A DNA stretch of 64,000 nucleotides, from contig JAAMXY010004159.1 in the NCBI GenBank assembly GCA_019677205.1, positions 62,001 to 126,000 on the forward strand. Reading direction: 5' to 3'. Position 1 is the first letter of the stretch. The number at the start of each line of letters is the position of its first letter. The translations under genes and the position numbers were made by a program. The notes under the pieces were generated by a model. The model had not been told where the DNA came from, searched no databases, and saw nothing but the letters and a program-made list of their open reading frames with translations. The stretch is from Pinguiococcus pyrenoidosus. Its lineage: Eukaryota > Sar > Pinguiophyceae > Pinguiochrysidales > Pinguiochrysidaceae. This document shows positions 1 to 10,784 of the stretch, one piece after another.

Positions 1-1
1 C

Positions 2-604
2 GGCTACGTGGGCGCCATCGTGACTCAGAATGTGGATGGCTTGCACCAGCAGGCCGGCTCCGAGGCCGTGGTGGACTTGCACGGTCGGAACGACCGCCTC
101 TGTTGCCTGGCCTGCGGCCACAACATGCCTCGCGGGCCGTTCCAGGACGACTTGGAGCGCCTCAACGAAGGCTGGGACGGCTGGAGAGGCACGTGGGAGG
201 TCCGCGCCGATGGCGATGCTGCGTTGCAGGATGCTGGTGAGGAGGTGTACGACTCCTTCCGAGTGCCCAAGTGTCCGCGCTGTGGCGGAGGCCCGCTCAA
301 GCCGGACGTCACGTTCTTCGGAGACATCGTGCCTGAGGACGTCCGAGAGCGGGCGCGGCAGGCGGTTGTCCAGAGCCCGGGGCTGCTGATCGTGGGCACT
401 TCGCTGAGCACCTTGTCTGCTTTCCGGCTGGTCCAAGAGGCGGCGGAGCTCGCCAAGCCCATCGCCATGGTGAACATTGGCAAAACCCGCCTCGAGCGGC
501 AGAGCAGCCGGGACGTGGCGGACAAGGTGTCGCTGTACATCGAAGAGAGATGCGGCCCGGTTCTGCAGGAGACCGTGCTTGCATTGGAGACAATGAAGGA
601 GTGA
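2..604 (+). CDS. class II (SIRT4-like) sirtuin, 5' truncated by window edge
   Basis: NAD-dependent protein deacylase or ADP-ribosyltransferase; only the C-terminal ~200 residues lie in the window. Visible sirtuin motifs are TQNVDGLH, the catalytic His in DLHGR, two zinc-binding CxxC pairs (CLAC and CPRC), LKPDVTFFGD, VGTSLSTLSAFRLV and VNIGKTR. The spacing between the zinc pairs, the PRG after the first pair and the ending (ERCG..L) resemble mitochondrial SIRT4 and the bacterial class II enzymes more than SIRT1 or SIRT2. The reading frame is open from base 2, so the Rossmann-fold start with the GAGIS segment lies upstream, possibly in another exon. The gene converges on the transporter that ends at 763, leaving a spacer of about 158 bp. 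The family call is firm; the SIRT4 subclass is inferred from motif order. Confidence 0.9.
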   Translation, partial: GYVGAIVTQNVDGLHQQAGSEAVVDLHGRNDRLCCLACGHNMPRGPFQDDLERLNEGWDGWRGTWEVRADGDAALQDAGEEVYDSFRVPKCPRCGGGPLKPDVTFFGDIVPEDVRERARQAVVQSPGLLIVGTSLSTLSAFRLVQEAAELAKPIAMVNIGKTRLERQSSRDVADKVSLYIEERCGPVLQETVLALETMKE

Positions 605-762
605 TTTGGCGGACGACTCCAAGTCGTCGAGGAATCAGCACCGGCGGGTACGGTCATTCCGAGAACCTCCAAGGAGACCGCTTTCGTCTGCGTCGTCTGC
701 GTCGTCTGCATCCTCGAAATCCTCTGAGCTCTTCTGGAGCATCTTTTCCTGGGAGTGGATGC

Positions 763-2508
763 TCAAGCCTTTTTGGCCTCGGCGTCGTCGTCTCCCTCGT
801 CGAGGAATCTCAAGAAGGGTAGCGGCAGCAAGCTTGCCACGTTGCAGATCACGATCAGCATCGGCAGCATCTGGAAGTTGTTGCCCTCGATTCCGAGCGT
901 TTTCGTCAGAGCAGCGCTCACTTCGCTCCCAAGGATCCCGCTGGCGTTGTAGATGCTCATCAGCAGCGCGAAGAAGGTGCCCTCCTGCCCCGGAGGGCAC
1001 AGCCGAGCCGCGAGCGTGAGCGTCGGCATGAAGGCCAGCTCGCTCAGCGCCGACAGGAACACGTCGTCGCCGTAGATGAGGAAGCCATCCGGTATGCCTG
1101 GAGGAGAGACAAGGACGCCAATGACGCGTGGCACGAAGGGCTTTCCTTTGCCAGAAGTGGTGGTCGACTTACCGAGCTGCTGGTTCTGGTGAGTGACCAG
1201 CAGCAGTTGTAGGAGACCCAAGGGAACGCTCACAATGCTAGCAAAGGCGATCACTGTGCTTGGCTTCGCCTTTGCGAAGAGCGTGCGATAGGCCACCACG
1301 CCAAGCAGAGACGCAACAGAGCTCAGGAGCTGTAACTTTCCAAGCTTTTGAAGTTGCGCAAGGAAAAGAGGGAGAGGGGGGCAAGAGAAACGGTTGGCGA
1401 TGGGGCTTGGTGTTTTTGGAGAGGATGGACAGGATGGTGCCTTCTTGTGATTTGCTTCGATTTTGGTCGCACGCACCTGCGTTGGTCCCAAGCCGACTTC
1501 GTTGGTCAGGAAGTAGAAGAAGGCAGAGCCGCTCGATGGCGTGACCAGCCTAGAGAAGTAGGTATTGCGAACATGAGCACTCCGTGAATCCAGAATCCAA
1601 TCGCGGAAGGAAGCGGGCGCCAGAATCGCGGCAGAAGCTTACCACAACGCAACCACTGCCACGGGAACAACGATCTCTCTCCTCCGAACGGTCTGCAGCA
1701 GCTCGGCGAAAGGGTTCCCCTTTGCTAGGCCCCCAAGCCCGTTGGCAGGAGCAGAGACCGGCGTCTCGTTCGCCAGGAGCCCAGCTGCGGCGGCCATCAG
1801 TGGGAACACCGCGGTCAGGCCGTAAACCTGGCGTGGCGCGAGCGCCGCAAGAAGCGGACCAGAGGCAGCTGCCGTGCAGACGCTCCCAATGTTCCGCGAG
1901 CCCCAGCAAAGGCTCTGCAGCTTCCCAGCAACTTCCTGCTCAAGCTCCTCTTTGGTCTGGCCCGGCTGAAGCACCGCTCGCTCCGCTTCCTTCCTCGCTC
2001 GCTCCACGCAAAGCGAGTCGACCACCACGTCGCTGAACGCGATGCCCAGGTTGTAGCAGACGCCTGCTGCCAGCGCCTGCGACGGGCTGGACACCACCGT
2101 CGCGAGCGCGGCGAAGCCGCTGAAGCCCAGAATGCCCGCGCCTACGAGATAGGGTCTCCTCCTCAGCTGGAAGATGGCGACGTTGTCCGTGATGGCCCCG
2201 TAGAGGGGCTTGAGCACCCACGGGATGGCCGCCGCTCCCGTCAGCGCTGCCATGTCGCCCGGCGACAGGCCCAGCTCGTCTTTGAGGAACAAGGACGACG
2301 TGAGGGAGGCCAGCCCCAAGGCTCCCTGCACGAAGTACACGACCAGAATGGCCACCAAGGTCGCATCCCATTGGAAGTTCAAGTTGCCCGACGCTTCCGG
2401 CTTCGACTTCGACTTCGACGGCAGCTTGGAAGCGGACTCGCGGGAGAAAATGGACAGCACAGAGTCCTTGTCGTCCTCTACAGAGCCAAAAATCGCTGAT
2501 TGCAACCA
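763..2508 (-). CDS. folate/biopterin transporter (FBT, major facilitator superfamily)
   Basis: Multispan carrier for folates or pterins at the plasma, plastid or vacuolar membrane. I read four coding exons: ~2508-1643, 1579-1477, 1344-1173 and 1097-763, with GT-AG introns of 63, 132 and 75 bp whose phases fit. The joined product is about 490 residues. FBT hallmarks seen are LKPLYGAITDN after the second helix, QLRRRPYLVGA in the following loop, SDVVVDSLCVE in the middle, SGSAFFYFLTNEVG at the start of the second half and FLIYGDDVFLSALSELA near the end. The N terminus is polar with a Lys/Ser-rich stretch. The 5' end is unresolved: the open frame runs to about 2508 without an ATG, so a short upstream exon must supply the start. 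An ATG at 2528 is in another frame. FBT proteins occur in plants, algae, apicomplexans and trypanosomatids; the substrate cannot be read from sequence. Confidence 0.85.
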
Positions 2509-2529
2509 CGAGAAAGGGGGGAAAGCATG

Positions 2530-3435
2530 AGGTTTCTTCGTCCCGAGAAGGGTACTTGATCTCTCCGCATAGACTTTGATGCTCCCACGGTCCTCAGGCC
2601 CTAGATTCAGCCACAGAATTCACCTGTTTGACGCTGTAATCTGCACTTTTCCCCCTGTCTTAACCCAATTTGGCCGCCGAAGGGCTGCCCATGCCCAATT
2701 TGTGGCGTCCGAAGTGCTTGGCAAGGCAGAGCAGTGGCTGCTACAAGCACGCCAATGCAGTAAAGAGTCCTCATGATACCTCGCAGAGCCAGATGCGCCG
2801 CCCTGAGCCCCGTTCACTGCCAAAAGCCGGTTTTTCTGCCGCAGCGTGCGTGGCGGAGAAAAAGCCGATTTGTTTGGTGAACAGCCTCGATAATATCTGT
2901 ATCGTTTTGGAAGGTGAGGATCGAGAGGGAATGCCCTGAATCATGCGAGGATAAGGGCCGGAAGCATCCAATGGAGATGAGGAACGGGAGGAAGTTATTT
3001 ATTGCACCAATCCCTGTCGTGGGATGTACAATTTTGCGCGCAGCTCCAGCCAATCCGCAGGTACATGCGGGTGCGCGGGTACAACATGAAACGGCTGATC
3101 TTGTTCCCAGGGGTGCAACTCTTGATCGTACGATTTAAAGTGCTTTCCATCATTCTCATATTATATAAACTATTTATTCATAATACAACAGTCCAATATA
3201 GAAAATCTGTAAACCTGTGCAGAGTCCCGGTTTGACCAGCTTGTTTGATAGTTGCACCCCATGCACAGCAACTGCTTTGTGAGACGCTTTGGAGCGCCAC
3301 AACGCCTCTCAATCACCGCTGAAGCTGGTGGCAATGCTTCTTTGCAGTAGGTAGATAGGGAGGAGTCCAAGCTGGCGCAGATTCCAGGATCGCATTGGCA
3401 CCTCCGTCCAACCCGCTCCTGAAAGTTCCCTCGTC
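2530..3435. other. intergenic region with AT-rich island
   Basis: A 0.9 kb divergent spacer between the transporter and the MYCBPAP-like gene. Short reading frames exist on both strands but none has recognisable protein features. Positions ~3135-3215 form an AT-rich island (ATTATATAAAC, TTATTCATAATAC) that stands out from the GC-rich surroundings. The 3' end should hold the promoter and 5' UTR of the downstream gene. The missing first exon of the transporter probably also lies here. I see no RNA gene. Confidence 0.5.
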
Positions 3436-6400
3436 ATGTCGTCCGTCAGCAAGGCCGAGACGCCTCCCAAGGCGTCCAAGCGCACGGTGATGGTGCGCAA
3501 GCACAGGAAGGAGGCCGAAGAAGCTCGCAAGACCGTCCTGGTGGCCCGGAAGCCCCTCCCGGGCGAGGTGGAGAAGAAAGTCATCCCGAGTCTCAAGGTG
3601 TCTGACGATCCCGTGGCTGAAGTGCTGGAAGAATTGGACAGTCTGGAGGGCCTGACCATGACCAAGGCAGCGCGCCTGGCGCGCATCAAGCAGCTGCCCA
3701 CGACGAGCCTCCTGGGCTCGCAGGACTCCTTTGCAGACAAGTTCGAGGAGAGCTTGGGCCGCGAGGAAGCCGAGGAGGTGCAGCGGCAGAGCCGATCGGC
3801 CTCGGCGCGGTCCCGGGGCCGCCCGAACTCGCGAACGACGCGGACCAGAAGTGGTACAAAGACCGCGGGCACCGCCCGGAGTGACGCCAGCGACAAAGCA
3901 GAGCGATTGCGGGAGCTGGAGCGCAAGCACTACCTCGCAAGGGTCGAGGCGGCGGCGGCTAGGGAGGAGAAGCTTCGCAGCGACGCTGCGAAGGAGGAAG
4001 AGGAGCTGCTGTCCGCGATGCAGACCAGCGATGCGCTGTGGATGGGCAGGGAGCCTCGCATCATGGCGCTCTGGCAGCGGCAGCTGAATGAATGGAACAA
4101 GATCAAGAACGACTTGAGCCGCAAGGCGCACCGATCCGTCAATAACCTGGTCATGAGCCGGGCGGAGGACTTCCGAGAGCAGACGGAGGAGTACAACCTG
4201 ATCCAGAGCGCCATCCCCGACTATGAGCGCCACGGCTCTCACTTCTGGGAGATGGGCCTCCGCCACGAAGGCAGGCGCTTCGTGCCGCTCGGCAACATCT
4301 TCTCGGGGCTCTACTGCTCCATCACGGAGAAGAAACCGCGCGTCCGGGTCGTGCGCCGCCCCTTCAACGCGAATGGCGCCACGAACCGGGCGTGGAAGGA
4401 GGGAAGGGCCTTGAAGGACATCGAGAAGCGCCTGGAGAAGCGCATTCAACGCCTGCGCCCCCACGAAGTGGGCGACACCGAAGCCGCCGCGCTGGTGTGC
4501 CGCGGCCAGAGTCTCCTGAGCTGGGCAAGGGGCAGCAGTACGACGTACTTCGAGACCTGCGACATCCGCAAGGTTCAGGAAGCCCTCCAAAACGCCGAGT
4601 CGGTGCCCGAGCCGTCGGTGTTGGAGGAGACCGAGATGCCGCAGGGAGGCCTGGACTCGGCGTCCTGCCAGAGCAGCGCCTTCAAAGGGCCGCGGCTGGA
4701 CATCAAGCCGCATCCGGCGTGCCTGACCTTCCTGGCCACGGACCTGTCGAGTCCCGTGAACGAGCGCCTGGAGCTCAGCAACACCGGCTCCACCGTGATC
4801 TTCTTCGAGTGGAAGGAGCAGCGCGAGGAGCGCGCTCTGGCGGTGCCAGCCAAGAACGCCAAGCACAATGATCTCAACCCCGTCTTCCGCGTGCCGCAGC
4901 ACAAGGGCACGCTGCTCCCCGGCGACACCATCAAGCTGGTGGTGTCCTTCGCGCCCAAGCACGGGGGCAGCTACCAAAGCAAGTGGGCGCTCGAGACCAC
5001 GCCCGAGCCCACCGCCTGCTCCAGTCGCCACGTGACCTTGCGCGGCTACGCCACGCAGCCCGACAAGCTGGGCCATCGACGGGCAGAGGTCCTCGAGACG
5101 CTGCAGACACGCGTGGCGGGCCTCAAGGAGCGAGAGGCCGAGGCGCAGGTGAAGGCGGTGGTCCAAGACGACGTCGACCTCAAGAGCATCTGGGACGAGC
5201 GCCAGGCGCAGTTCCTATCAAACAACAGCGTGGAGGAGGTGGGTATCGTGGGGCTGCGCTACGAACGGCACGTCTGGCTCGAGTTGCAGCGAATCTACGA
5301 CCGGATTTGGAGGTGGCGGCGCGACGAGAACGCTGAGGTGCTGGAGAGACTCCGGCGCTCCGGCCTGCTGGAGCCGCCGCTGGAGGAGAAGTGGGCCGAT
5401 GAAGACACGCAAGTGGGCCTCGTGGCGCCGGCGCCGCCCAGGGCGGTGCCGCAGGAAGAGGAAGACCTGCCTCTGGCGTGGGACGGCTCCATCGTGCTGA
5501 TCCGGAAGCTGCTCGAGGGCGTCCACGGCGCCGACGAAGAGATCGAGGCGGCCAAGGCTGCTTCCGCCAAAGTGGCGGAAGCAGCAGAGATTGCAGATGG
5601 CGACGACAACGACGACAACGACGACAGCGCCGTCGGAGAAGGAGCAGAGGGCATCAAGCTTGGAAAGCATCAGCAAGGCAGCGACAGCAAGGCTGTCGAT
5701 GACGCTCAGCGTGATGCAGAAGATGAGGGCGTGAAAGAGAATGAGGGTGATGCGGATGGAGAGGAGCACGAAGACGAAGAGGATGACGATGAAGACGAAG
5801 ACGAAGAAGACGATGAAGATGACGAGGACGACGATGATGAGATTGTTGGCGTGCGCTTTGAGAAGTCACTCGGTCCCCTTCGCTCCAAGGGCCCTCTGGA
5901 GAGGAAGCGAGACAAGCTGATGCGCGATTGGCGAAACGCCGTCGCCGACGCAGAGCTGTCGCCCACCTACGATGCGGGCGAAGTACTGAAGCCGCTCGTG
6001 TTCCAGCTTGCCGACGCCGTCGTCGATGCCGTCGAGGCGTCACGAGCCACGCTGGGCGTTCCCGAGGACTTCCAGATCCAGCCGGTGCCGTCGCCGCTGC
6101 TCCATAGCTTAGCGCCGCTGCCGCGCCGCACGCCTTTTGTGCCGCAGCCCATGGAGCAGCTGGCCGACGCCAGCGAAGAGTTGCGGCAGCAGCTGGAGGC
6201 GCAGCTGCAGGCGGAGGTCGAGGCCAATCGCTTGCCAGAGCTGCACGAGCTGGCATTCTGGGATGCCACTGCCGTCGTGCGACGTCAGCTGTTTCTGGAC
6301 GCCGGGTTGGACTTCGACGACAAGACGCGCCTTCCCGTACCCAAACCTTCACGCACCGACGTCGATGTCGACGTGGACGTCGATGTCGACACCAGTGCAG

Positions 6401-8946
6401 AAGAGGAACAGCCGCTTGATGAACGCACGTTGATCGAGAAGGCGGCGGTCGCCAAGACCGTTGCGTACCCTCCGCAAGCGGCGCCGGCCAAGGTCGAGAC
6501 GCCAGTCGCCAAGAAGGGCGGGAAGAAAGGAAAAGCGAAAGCCGCGGCGGAAGACAAGACGGGCGCACCTTTTACTGGCACGCCGGCGCAGTTGAGCCTG
6601 CTGCGTCTGCTCCAGCACTCTCGAGCTTGCTTGGGCGTTGCCGACGTCCTCAACCAGGTGGAGCCCGTCGTCGCCGAAGCTGAGGCGGAGCACTTGAATT
6701 CCACTTGGAAGGATGGCGTTCGCACCTCGGCTCTTCAGACCAAAGCGCAGCTGCGGCCCGATGACGTCGTCGACAAACGGGTGCTGCTCATCAGCGACCT
6801 GGACGTCTCTAGCAGCTGCGAAGCCGTCGACGCCGACGTCGACGCCTTCGCTTGGCGTCTCAGCGACGACACCAAGAACGCCAAGGTGTCCCACGTCGCT
6901 TCGCTCGTGAAGCAGTGTCTCAAGGGCGGCGCCAAGGTCGTAGTACTCGCGAGCCGCCTTTCGCCGCTGCCGTTCGCACCAGCGGCGCCGCCAGAGGATG
7001 TGGGATGGACCGCCGAGGTGGACGCGTGGCTCCACGGCTGGAAAGCCTTTCCGCGCGGCGTCCCGACGCATCGTCGCTTGGGTAGCGTGGACCCGTTGTA
7101 CTGGTCGCGTCTGTCGCTGGAGCCGCTGCTGCCCCAGCTGCAGCGCCAGTGCGGCTCCAGCGTGGCCGTAGAGTTCTGCCCCAGCTGCGACTTCCTGGCC
7201 AAGGCGCTGCAAACGGCCGAGGAGGACACGCAGAGGTACCAGGACGCCTTGGAGACGTATGACGCCGAACTGGCCGCATATGTGGCCGGGCGGAACCGGC
7301 GGAAAGCCTGGCGCCTCGCGAGGCGGAGGGGCCACCCAATGCCCGACGATCCCGTGGCCGGCTTGAAAGGCCGAGAGCGGCGACGAGAGCTCAAGAAGCT
7401 CGCCAAGCAAAAGCTACGCAAGCCGCGGCGTCCGACGCCGCTGCCCAGCTTTGTATTCCTTCTCGAGCATCTCATGGACCCCGGCCTCCTGAACACCGCC
7501 ATCGAGCCGGAGCCAGCGCTAAGCGACGACGAGGACGAGCGGCTTTACAGCTGGGGCGCCAGAGGCGCCCAGGAGGCCGCCGAGCTCAAGCGAGCGGAGC
7601 TGATGAAGAAGCTCTACGATCGTGACTTGGGTCGCGCGTTGACGCCGATGGTGGATTTGGTCGTGGTGGACGACATCCTCGCTGCTCTGGACGCCAGCGT
7701 CGGACTGCCGACGCTGCAGCCGCAGGGCCCCGACGCACGCGTGGCGGGACCTCACTTGGCGGAGCAGTTCAAGGCGTTGGCGCTGTTCACGGGGGAGCGA
7801 GACATCTTGGCGGCGCAGGACCGGCTCACCTGGGAAGGCGCCTCGAAACCGGTCGATGCCGAAGAGAGCGAAACGAAGGATGAGGGTGATGGAGAGCCCC
7901 CCCGAGACGCCGGGGAATCCGAAACGGCGCAAGGGACGTCGCAGGCCAGCGCGGCCATCGGCGAAGCGCCCTCGAGAATCCAGAAGCCGTACGTGGCCGT
8001 GGTGGGCGGGGACTCTCTGTCGGAAGCCGCCGGCGTCCTGGACCGTCTCTTGGACTTGGCGGACGCGGTGTGCGTAGCGGGGTTGTGTTGTATCCCATTG
8101 CTGGTGGCGCAAGGGACCTTGTCAAAACACCGCGTGGCGATGCGGGAAGAGGACCACTACGTCCTCGACGTCGCCGCGCGGCTGCTGAAGAAGGCGCGGC
8201 GGCGACAGGTGCAACTTCAGCTTCCCGTGGACTTCCTGTGTGGACGAGAGGCCGCGAGCCACGCCGGGCTGCTGGATAGCGAGAAGCCGGACGCGTCGCT
8301 GTTCTTCGACTACGAAGGAGACGTGTTCGAGTACGAGCTGGCCGAGGCCGCGGTGCCACAAGACATGTACTTCTTCGACATCGGCGCCACGACGGCAAGC
8401 AACTTCCGAAAGGCCGTCGAAGACGCCGGGATGGTATACTGGCGAGGTCTCGTGGGCCTGGCCGAGTGCACCAACTTCCAGGCGGGAAGTCGCGAGATCT
8501 TCGACGCCGTGCAAAGCGTCCACGACACCCGAGGCGTGCCGGTGCTCGTGGACGGCGTCGAGACCGTCCAAATGCTCAACGCCTGGGCAAAAGAGGACGG
8601 CGCGGAGAACGAACCCGGTACCGTTCCGGGAGAGGCCGTCACCTGCGCAGCGAGCGTACCGGAGCTGTCCTCGGCGGCGTTCCGCGGATGTACCTACGAG
8701 TGTCTCGAGCTCATCGCTAGTCGCGTGCCGGTGGGCATCCGGGAGAACCTGTGCGCCGACGAGATCTTCTGGCGCCAGAAGCTTGCCAACCAAAAGGCAG
8801 GCTGCGCGGAGGACGCTGGGATTGAAGCGCTCCTCGCCGGCCTTGTGGATGAAGACGACGAAGAGGAGGACGAAGACGGCGCAGGCGGCGGAGAAGAGGA
8901 GGAGGAAGAAGAAGAGGAAGACAGCTCGTCGGAAGAGGAAGATTGA
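3436..8946 (+). CDS. MYCBPAP-like axonemal protein fused to a degenerate phosphoglycerate kinase domain
   Basis: Intronless gene for 1836 residues. The N-terminal third resembles MYCBP-associated protein (a ciliary central-apparatus family): a basic coiled start, a MALWQRQLNEW segment, the GSHFW..RHEGR block around residue 275, and at ~418-548 an ASH/MSP-like beta-sandwich (LELSNTGST, GTLLPGDTIKLVVSFAPK). A very acidic Asp/Glu run lies near 770-805. From ~1050 to 1768 the sequence follows phosphoglycerate kinase (PGK) block by block: KRVLLISDLDVS for the first strand, VDLVVVDDILAALDASVG for the interdomain block, KPYVAVVGGDSLSEA, a long helix with LPVDF, FFDIGATTAS and VYWRGLVGLAE. Catalytic residues are replaced: the usual VDFN, HRxH, GGAKVxDK and GPKT motifs are lost. 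A Glu-rich tail closes the protein. I infer a structural pseudo-PGK in the axoneme. MYCBPAP assignment is moderate; the degenerate PGK call is stronger. Confidence 0.7.
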   Translation: MSSVSKAETPPKASKRTVMVRKHRKEAEEARKTVLVARKPLPGEVEKKVIPSLKVSDDPVAEVLEELDSLEGLTMTKAARLARIKQLPTTSLLGSQDSFADKFEESLGREEAEEVQRQSRSASARSRGRPNSRTTRTRSGTKTAGTARSDASDKAERLRELERKHYLARVEAAAAREEKLRSDAAKEEEELLSAMQTSDALWMGREPRIMALWQRQLNEWNKIKNDLSRKAHRSVNNLVMSRAEDFREQTEEYNLIQSAIPDYERHGSHFWEMGLRHEGRRFVPLGNIFSGLYCSITEKKPRVRVVRRPFNANGATNRAWKEGRALKDIEKRLEKRIQRLRPHEVGDTEAAALVCRGQSLLSWARGSSTTYFETCDIRKVQEALQNAESVPEPSVLEETEMPQGGLDSASCQSSAFKGPRLDIKPHPACLTFLATDLSSPVNERLELSNTGSTVIFFEWKEQREERALAVPAKNAKHNDLNPVFRVPQHKGTLLPGDTIKLVVSFAPKHGGSYQSKWALETTPEPTACSSRHVTLRGYATQPDKLGHRRAEVLETLQTRVAGLKEREAEAQVKAVVQDDVDLKSIWDERQAQFLSNNSVEEVGIVGLRYERHVWLELQRIYDRIWRWRRDENAEVLERLRRSGLLEPPLEEKWADEDTQVGLVAPAPPRAVPQEEEDLPLAWDGSIVLIRKLLEGVHGADEEIEAAKAASAKVAEAAEIADGDDNDDNDDSAVGEGAEGIKLGKHQQGSDSKAVDDAQRDAEDEGVKENEGDADGEEHEDEEDDDEDEDEEDDEDDEDDDDEIVGVRFEKSLGPLRSKGPLERKRDKLMRDWRNAVADAELSPTYDAGEVLKPLVFQLADAVVDAVEASRATLGVPEDFQIQPVPSPLLHSLAPLPRRTPFVPQPMEQLADASEELRQQLEAQLQAEVEANRLPELHELAFWDATAVVRRQLFLDAGLDFDDKTRLPVPKPSRTDVDVDVDVDVDTSAEEEQPLDERTLIEKAAVAKTVAYPPQAAPAKVETPVAKKGGKKGKAKAAAEDKTGAPFTGTPAQLSLLRLLQHSRACLGVADVLNQVEPVVAEAEAEHLNSTWKDGVRTSALQTKAQLRPDDVVDKRVLLISDLDVSSSCEAVDADVDAFAWRLSDDTKNAKVSHVASLVKQCLKGGAKVVVLASRLSPLPFAPAAPPEDVGWTAEVDAWLHGWKAFPRGVPTHRRLGSVDPLYWSRLSLEPLLPQLQRQCGSSVAVEFCPSCDFLAKALQTAEEDTQRYQDALETYDAELAAYVAGRNRRKAWRLARRRGHPMPDDPVAGLKGRERRRELKKLAKQKLRKPRRPTPLPSFVFLLEHLMDPGLLNTAIEPEPALSDDEDERLYSWGARGAQEAAELKRAELMKKLYDRDLGRALTPMVDLVVVDDILAALDASVGLPTLQPQGPDARVAGPHLAEQFKALALFTGERDILAAQDRLTWEGASKPVDAEESETKDEGDGEPPRDAGESETAQGTSQASAAIGEAPSRIQKPYVAVVGGDSLSEAAGVLDRLLDLADAVCVAGLCCIPLLVAQGTLSKHRVAMREEDHYVLDVAARLLKKARRRQVQLQLPVDFLCGREAASHAGLLDSEKPDASLFFDYEGDVFEYELAEAAVPQDMYFFDIGATTASNFRKAVEDAGMVYWRGLVGLAECTNFQAGSREIFDAVQSVHDTRGVPVLVDGVETVQMLNAWAKEDGAENEPGTVPGEAVTCAASVPELSSAAFRGCTYECLELIASRVPVGIRENLCADEIFWRQKLANQKAGCAEDAGIEALLAGLVDEDDEEEDEDGAGGGEEEEEEEEEDSSSEEED

Positions 8947-9349
8947 TGAGGAGCCGTCCTCCGCCAGCAACAAAGCCACGCGCGCTTCCTCCGCGGAAAG
9001 GAAACACAGAGGAACGACTAACGAAGCAGCTTTGATTCAGACTGCGTCCTATGTCTTCCCCGCGCAACCGCGAGGGTTCAAGCAAAATGCGCACACACAC
9101 ATCCATCGTCTCCACTTGTGTGTGCTTTTCTATCCACACACCCGCTTGACTCGGCGGATTGACATGGCGGCTTCACACAGCGGCTTCTCCATGTCATGTG
9201 CTCTGCTTCTTTTCTTTTCTTATCTTATCTTATCTTATTTTTTCTTTCTTTTTCTTGCCTTTCCTGGCCTTTCCGTTCCAATCTTCTGGAGGACGAAGAT
9301 CGGCTTCCCGAGGTTGCACCACCTCGAGATCCGAGACACAAGCGCTGCG
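8947..9349. other. convergent spacer with TATCT microsatellite
   Basis: A 0.4 kb tail-to-tail spacer between the MYCBPAP-like gene and the alpha/beta hydrolase. It holds about four TATCT units at 9220-9240 followed by a T-rich run to about 9258. It probably carries the two 3' UTRs; I see no gene. Confidence 0.5.
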
Positions 9350-10784
9350 CTATGAAGCCATCTTTGGGCCGCTCCGTGCCGCTGTGACGTACTTGACCTC
9401 CTGCTCGAAGGCTGCTCTAAATAGCTCATTCTGGGCCTTGAAGTCCACGAGGAGCCGGCCGTGGCCGTGCTGCGGCCAGACGACGGTCTTGATGAGCCCC
9501 CCCCGGGTTTGCTTGAAGGAATCCGCGTAGCGGGTCTGCAGCGCCGCCGGGCAGACCTCGTCCGCTCCCGATACGCCCATGAGCACGGGAATGTCCTTTG
9601 GCACGTCTTCAAGCCACAGGCAGTTCTGGTACCACCAAAAGTTTCGTCGCAGGGTGTAGGCGACGCCCAGCTCGCTGGAGGCGGCGAGATAGATGATCCA
9701 TTCGACCGTGGAGCTCGGCTTGCGATAGATGAAGTTGTACGCAACGTCGGGCATGGCGAGCAGAGGACTCACGGCGTCCACGAGGATCAGTTGCGCCAGG
9801 AGCGGCGACTTGGAGTAGACCATCCAGGTCAGGGGAATGGAGCCAAAGCTGTGCCCCATGAAGGCTGCCTTCTCCACGCGGTGTCTCCGGCAGATGCCAT
9901 GCAGCGTATCCAGCACCTGCTCGCGCGTCGGCGGGGACAGGTCCAGGCTCATGCTGATGTGCGGCTGCTCGACGATGAAGGCGGTCCTGCCGGCGCAGAT
10001 TCGTATCAAGAACGGCAGGTACAGGAAGATGCCGCTGCTGATGCCGTGGAAGCAAACCAGGGGCAGGCGTGGCTGCAACGCCCCGTTGCGCAGCTCCAGG
10101 CAGGGGACGCCCGCGTCTGAGGCATGGCGGTACCAGTAGACCATGCCAGCGTGCGAGTAGCGGCGCCAGCCCATGAAGGTGAGCAGCAGGCCCGCGATGC
10201 GGGCCTTCATGAACACGAGGGAGTACCAGAGGAGCGGCCGGTGCACCGACTCCAGCGGCTCGAGCGTGAAGTCCACGTGGCGCAAGTTCGGCGTGGGAGG
10301 TCCCACCCGGAGCTCCTCGCCCATTCTCTTGGACCACTCGACCGTGAGGTCCAGCAGGACGCGCATCTCCGCCTGCTCCTCCGCGTCCAGATTGCTCTCT
10401 CGCTTGGCGAAGAAGGCCCAGGAGAAGAAGCTCCTCACGTTGCCGGTGGTGATGAGGCTAAAGTCCGTGTCCAGGAACCATCTCTCGAAGAACTTGGACG
10501 CCTTGCGGATGTCTGCGGTGACTTCCACCGCATGCAGCACGCGCCGCATAAGCTCTTTCCTGTCCATCTCGTACTTGGGCGGCACTCGCAGCGCATTCAA
10601 GCGCCGCTTGAGGACGTGGCAGCCAAGCCAGAAGAGCAGCTCCAGCGCCAGCCAGATCACCAGGCCAATGGAGTGCCATGGCACGACCTGAGGGGCAAAA
10701 CGCGCGAAGCGATCAGGCAAATCCGAGGAATGTCGGCTGGAAATCGGGGATTCCGGCGCCAAAACGCACCGTAACTTCCACCAT
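9350..10784 (-). CDS. membrane-anchored alpha/beta hydrolase
   Basis: Serine hydrolase of about 450 residues (lipase, esterase or acyltransferase-like). I read two exons: 10784-10770 (MVEVT only) and 10687-9350, joined across an 82 bp GT-AG intron (GTGCG at 10769, CAG at 10688) in phase 0. This supplies the ATG that the long frame lacks. An N-terminal membrane helix (GLVIWLALELLFWLG) sits at residues ~13-27. The fold begins near LPLVCFHGISSG, the oxyanion segment. The nucleophile elbow is GHSFGS with Ser near 284, the acid is probably in SGADEVCP near 381, and the His is in QHGHGR near 414. A 200-residue N-terminal extension with Arg/Trp-rich segments (FMGWRRYSHAG) has no domain I recognise. 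Substrate unknown. The gene is tail-to-tail with its left neighbour. Confidence 0.8.

Noticed and set aside
3313-5166. 617-codon minus-strand open frame opposite the MYCBPAP-like gene
   Set aside because: Composition is that of an antisense frame (many His, Arg, Leu) and no motif is seen; the plus strand carries a recognisable protein.
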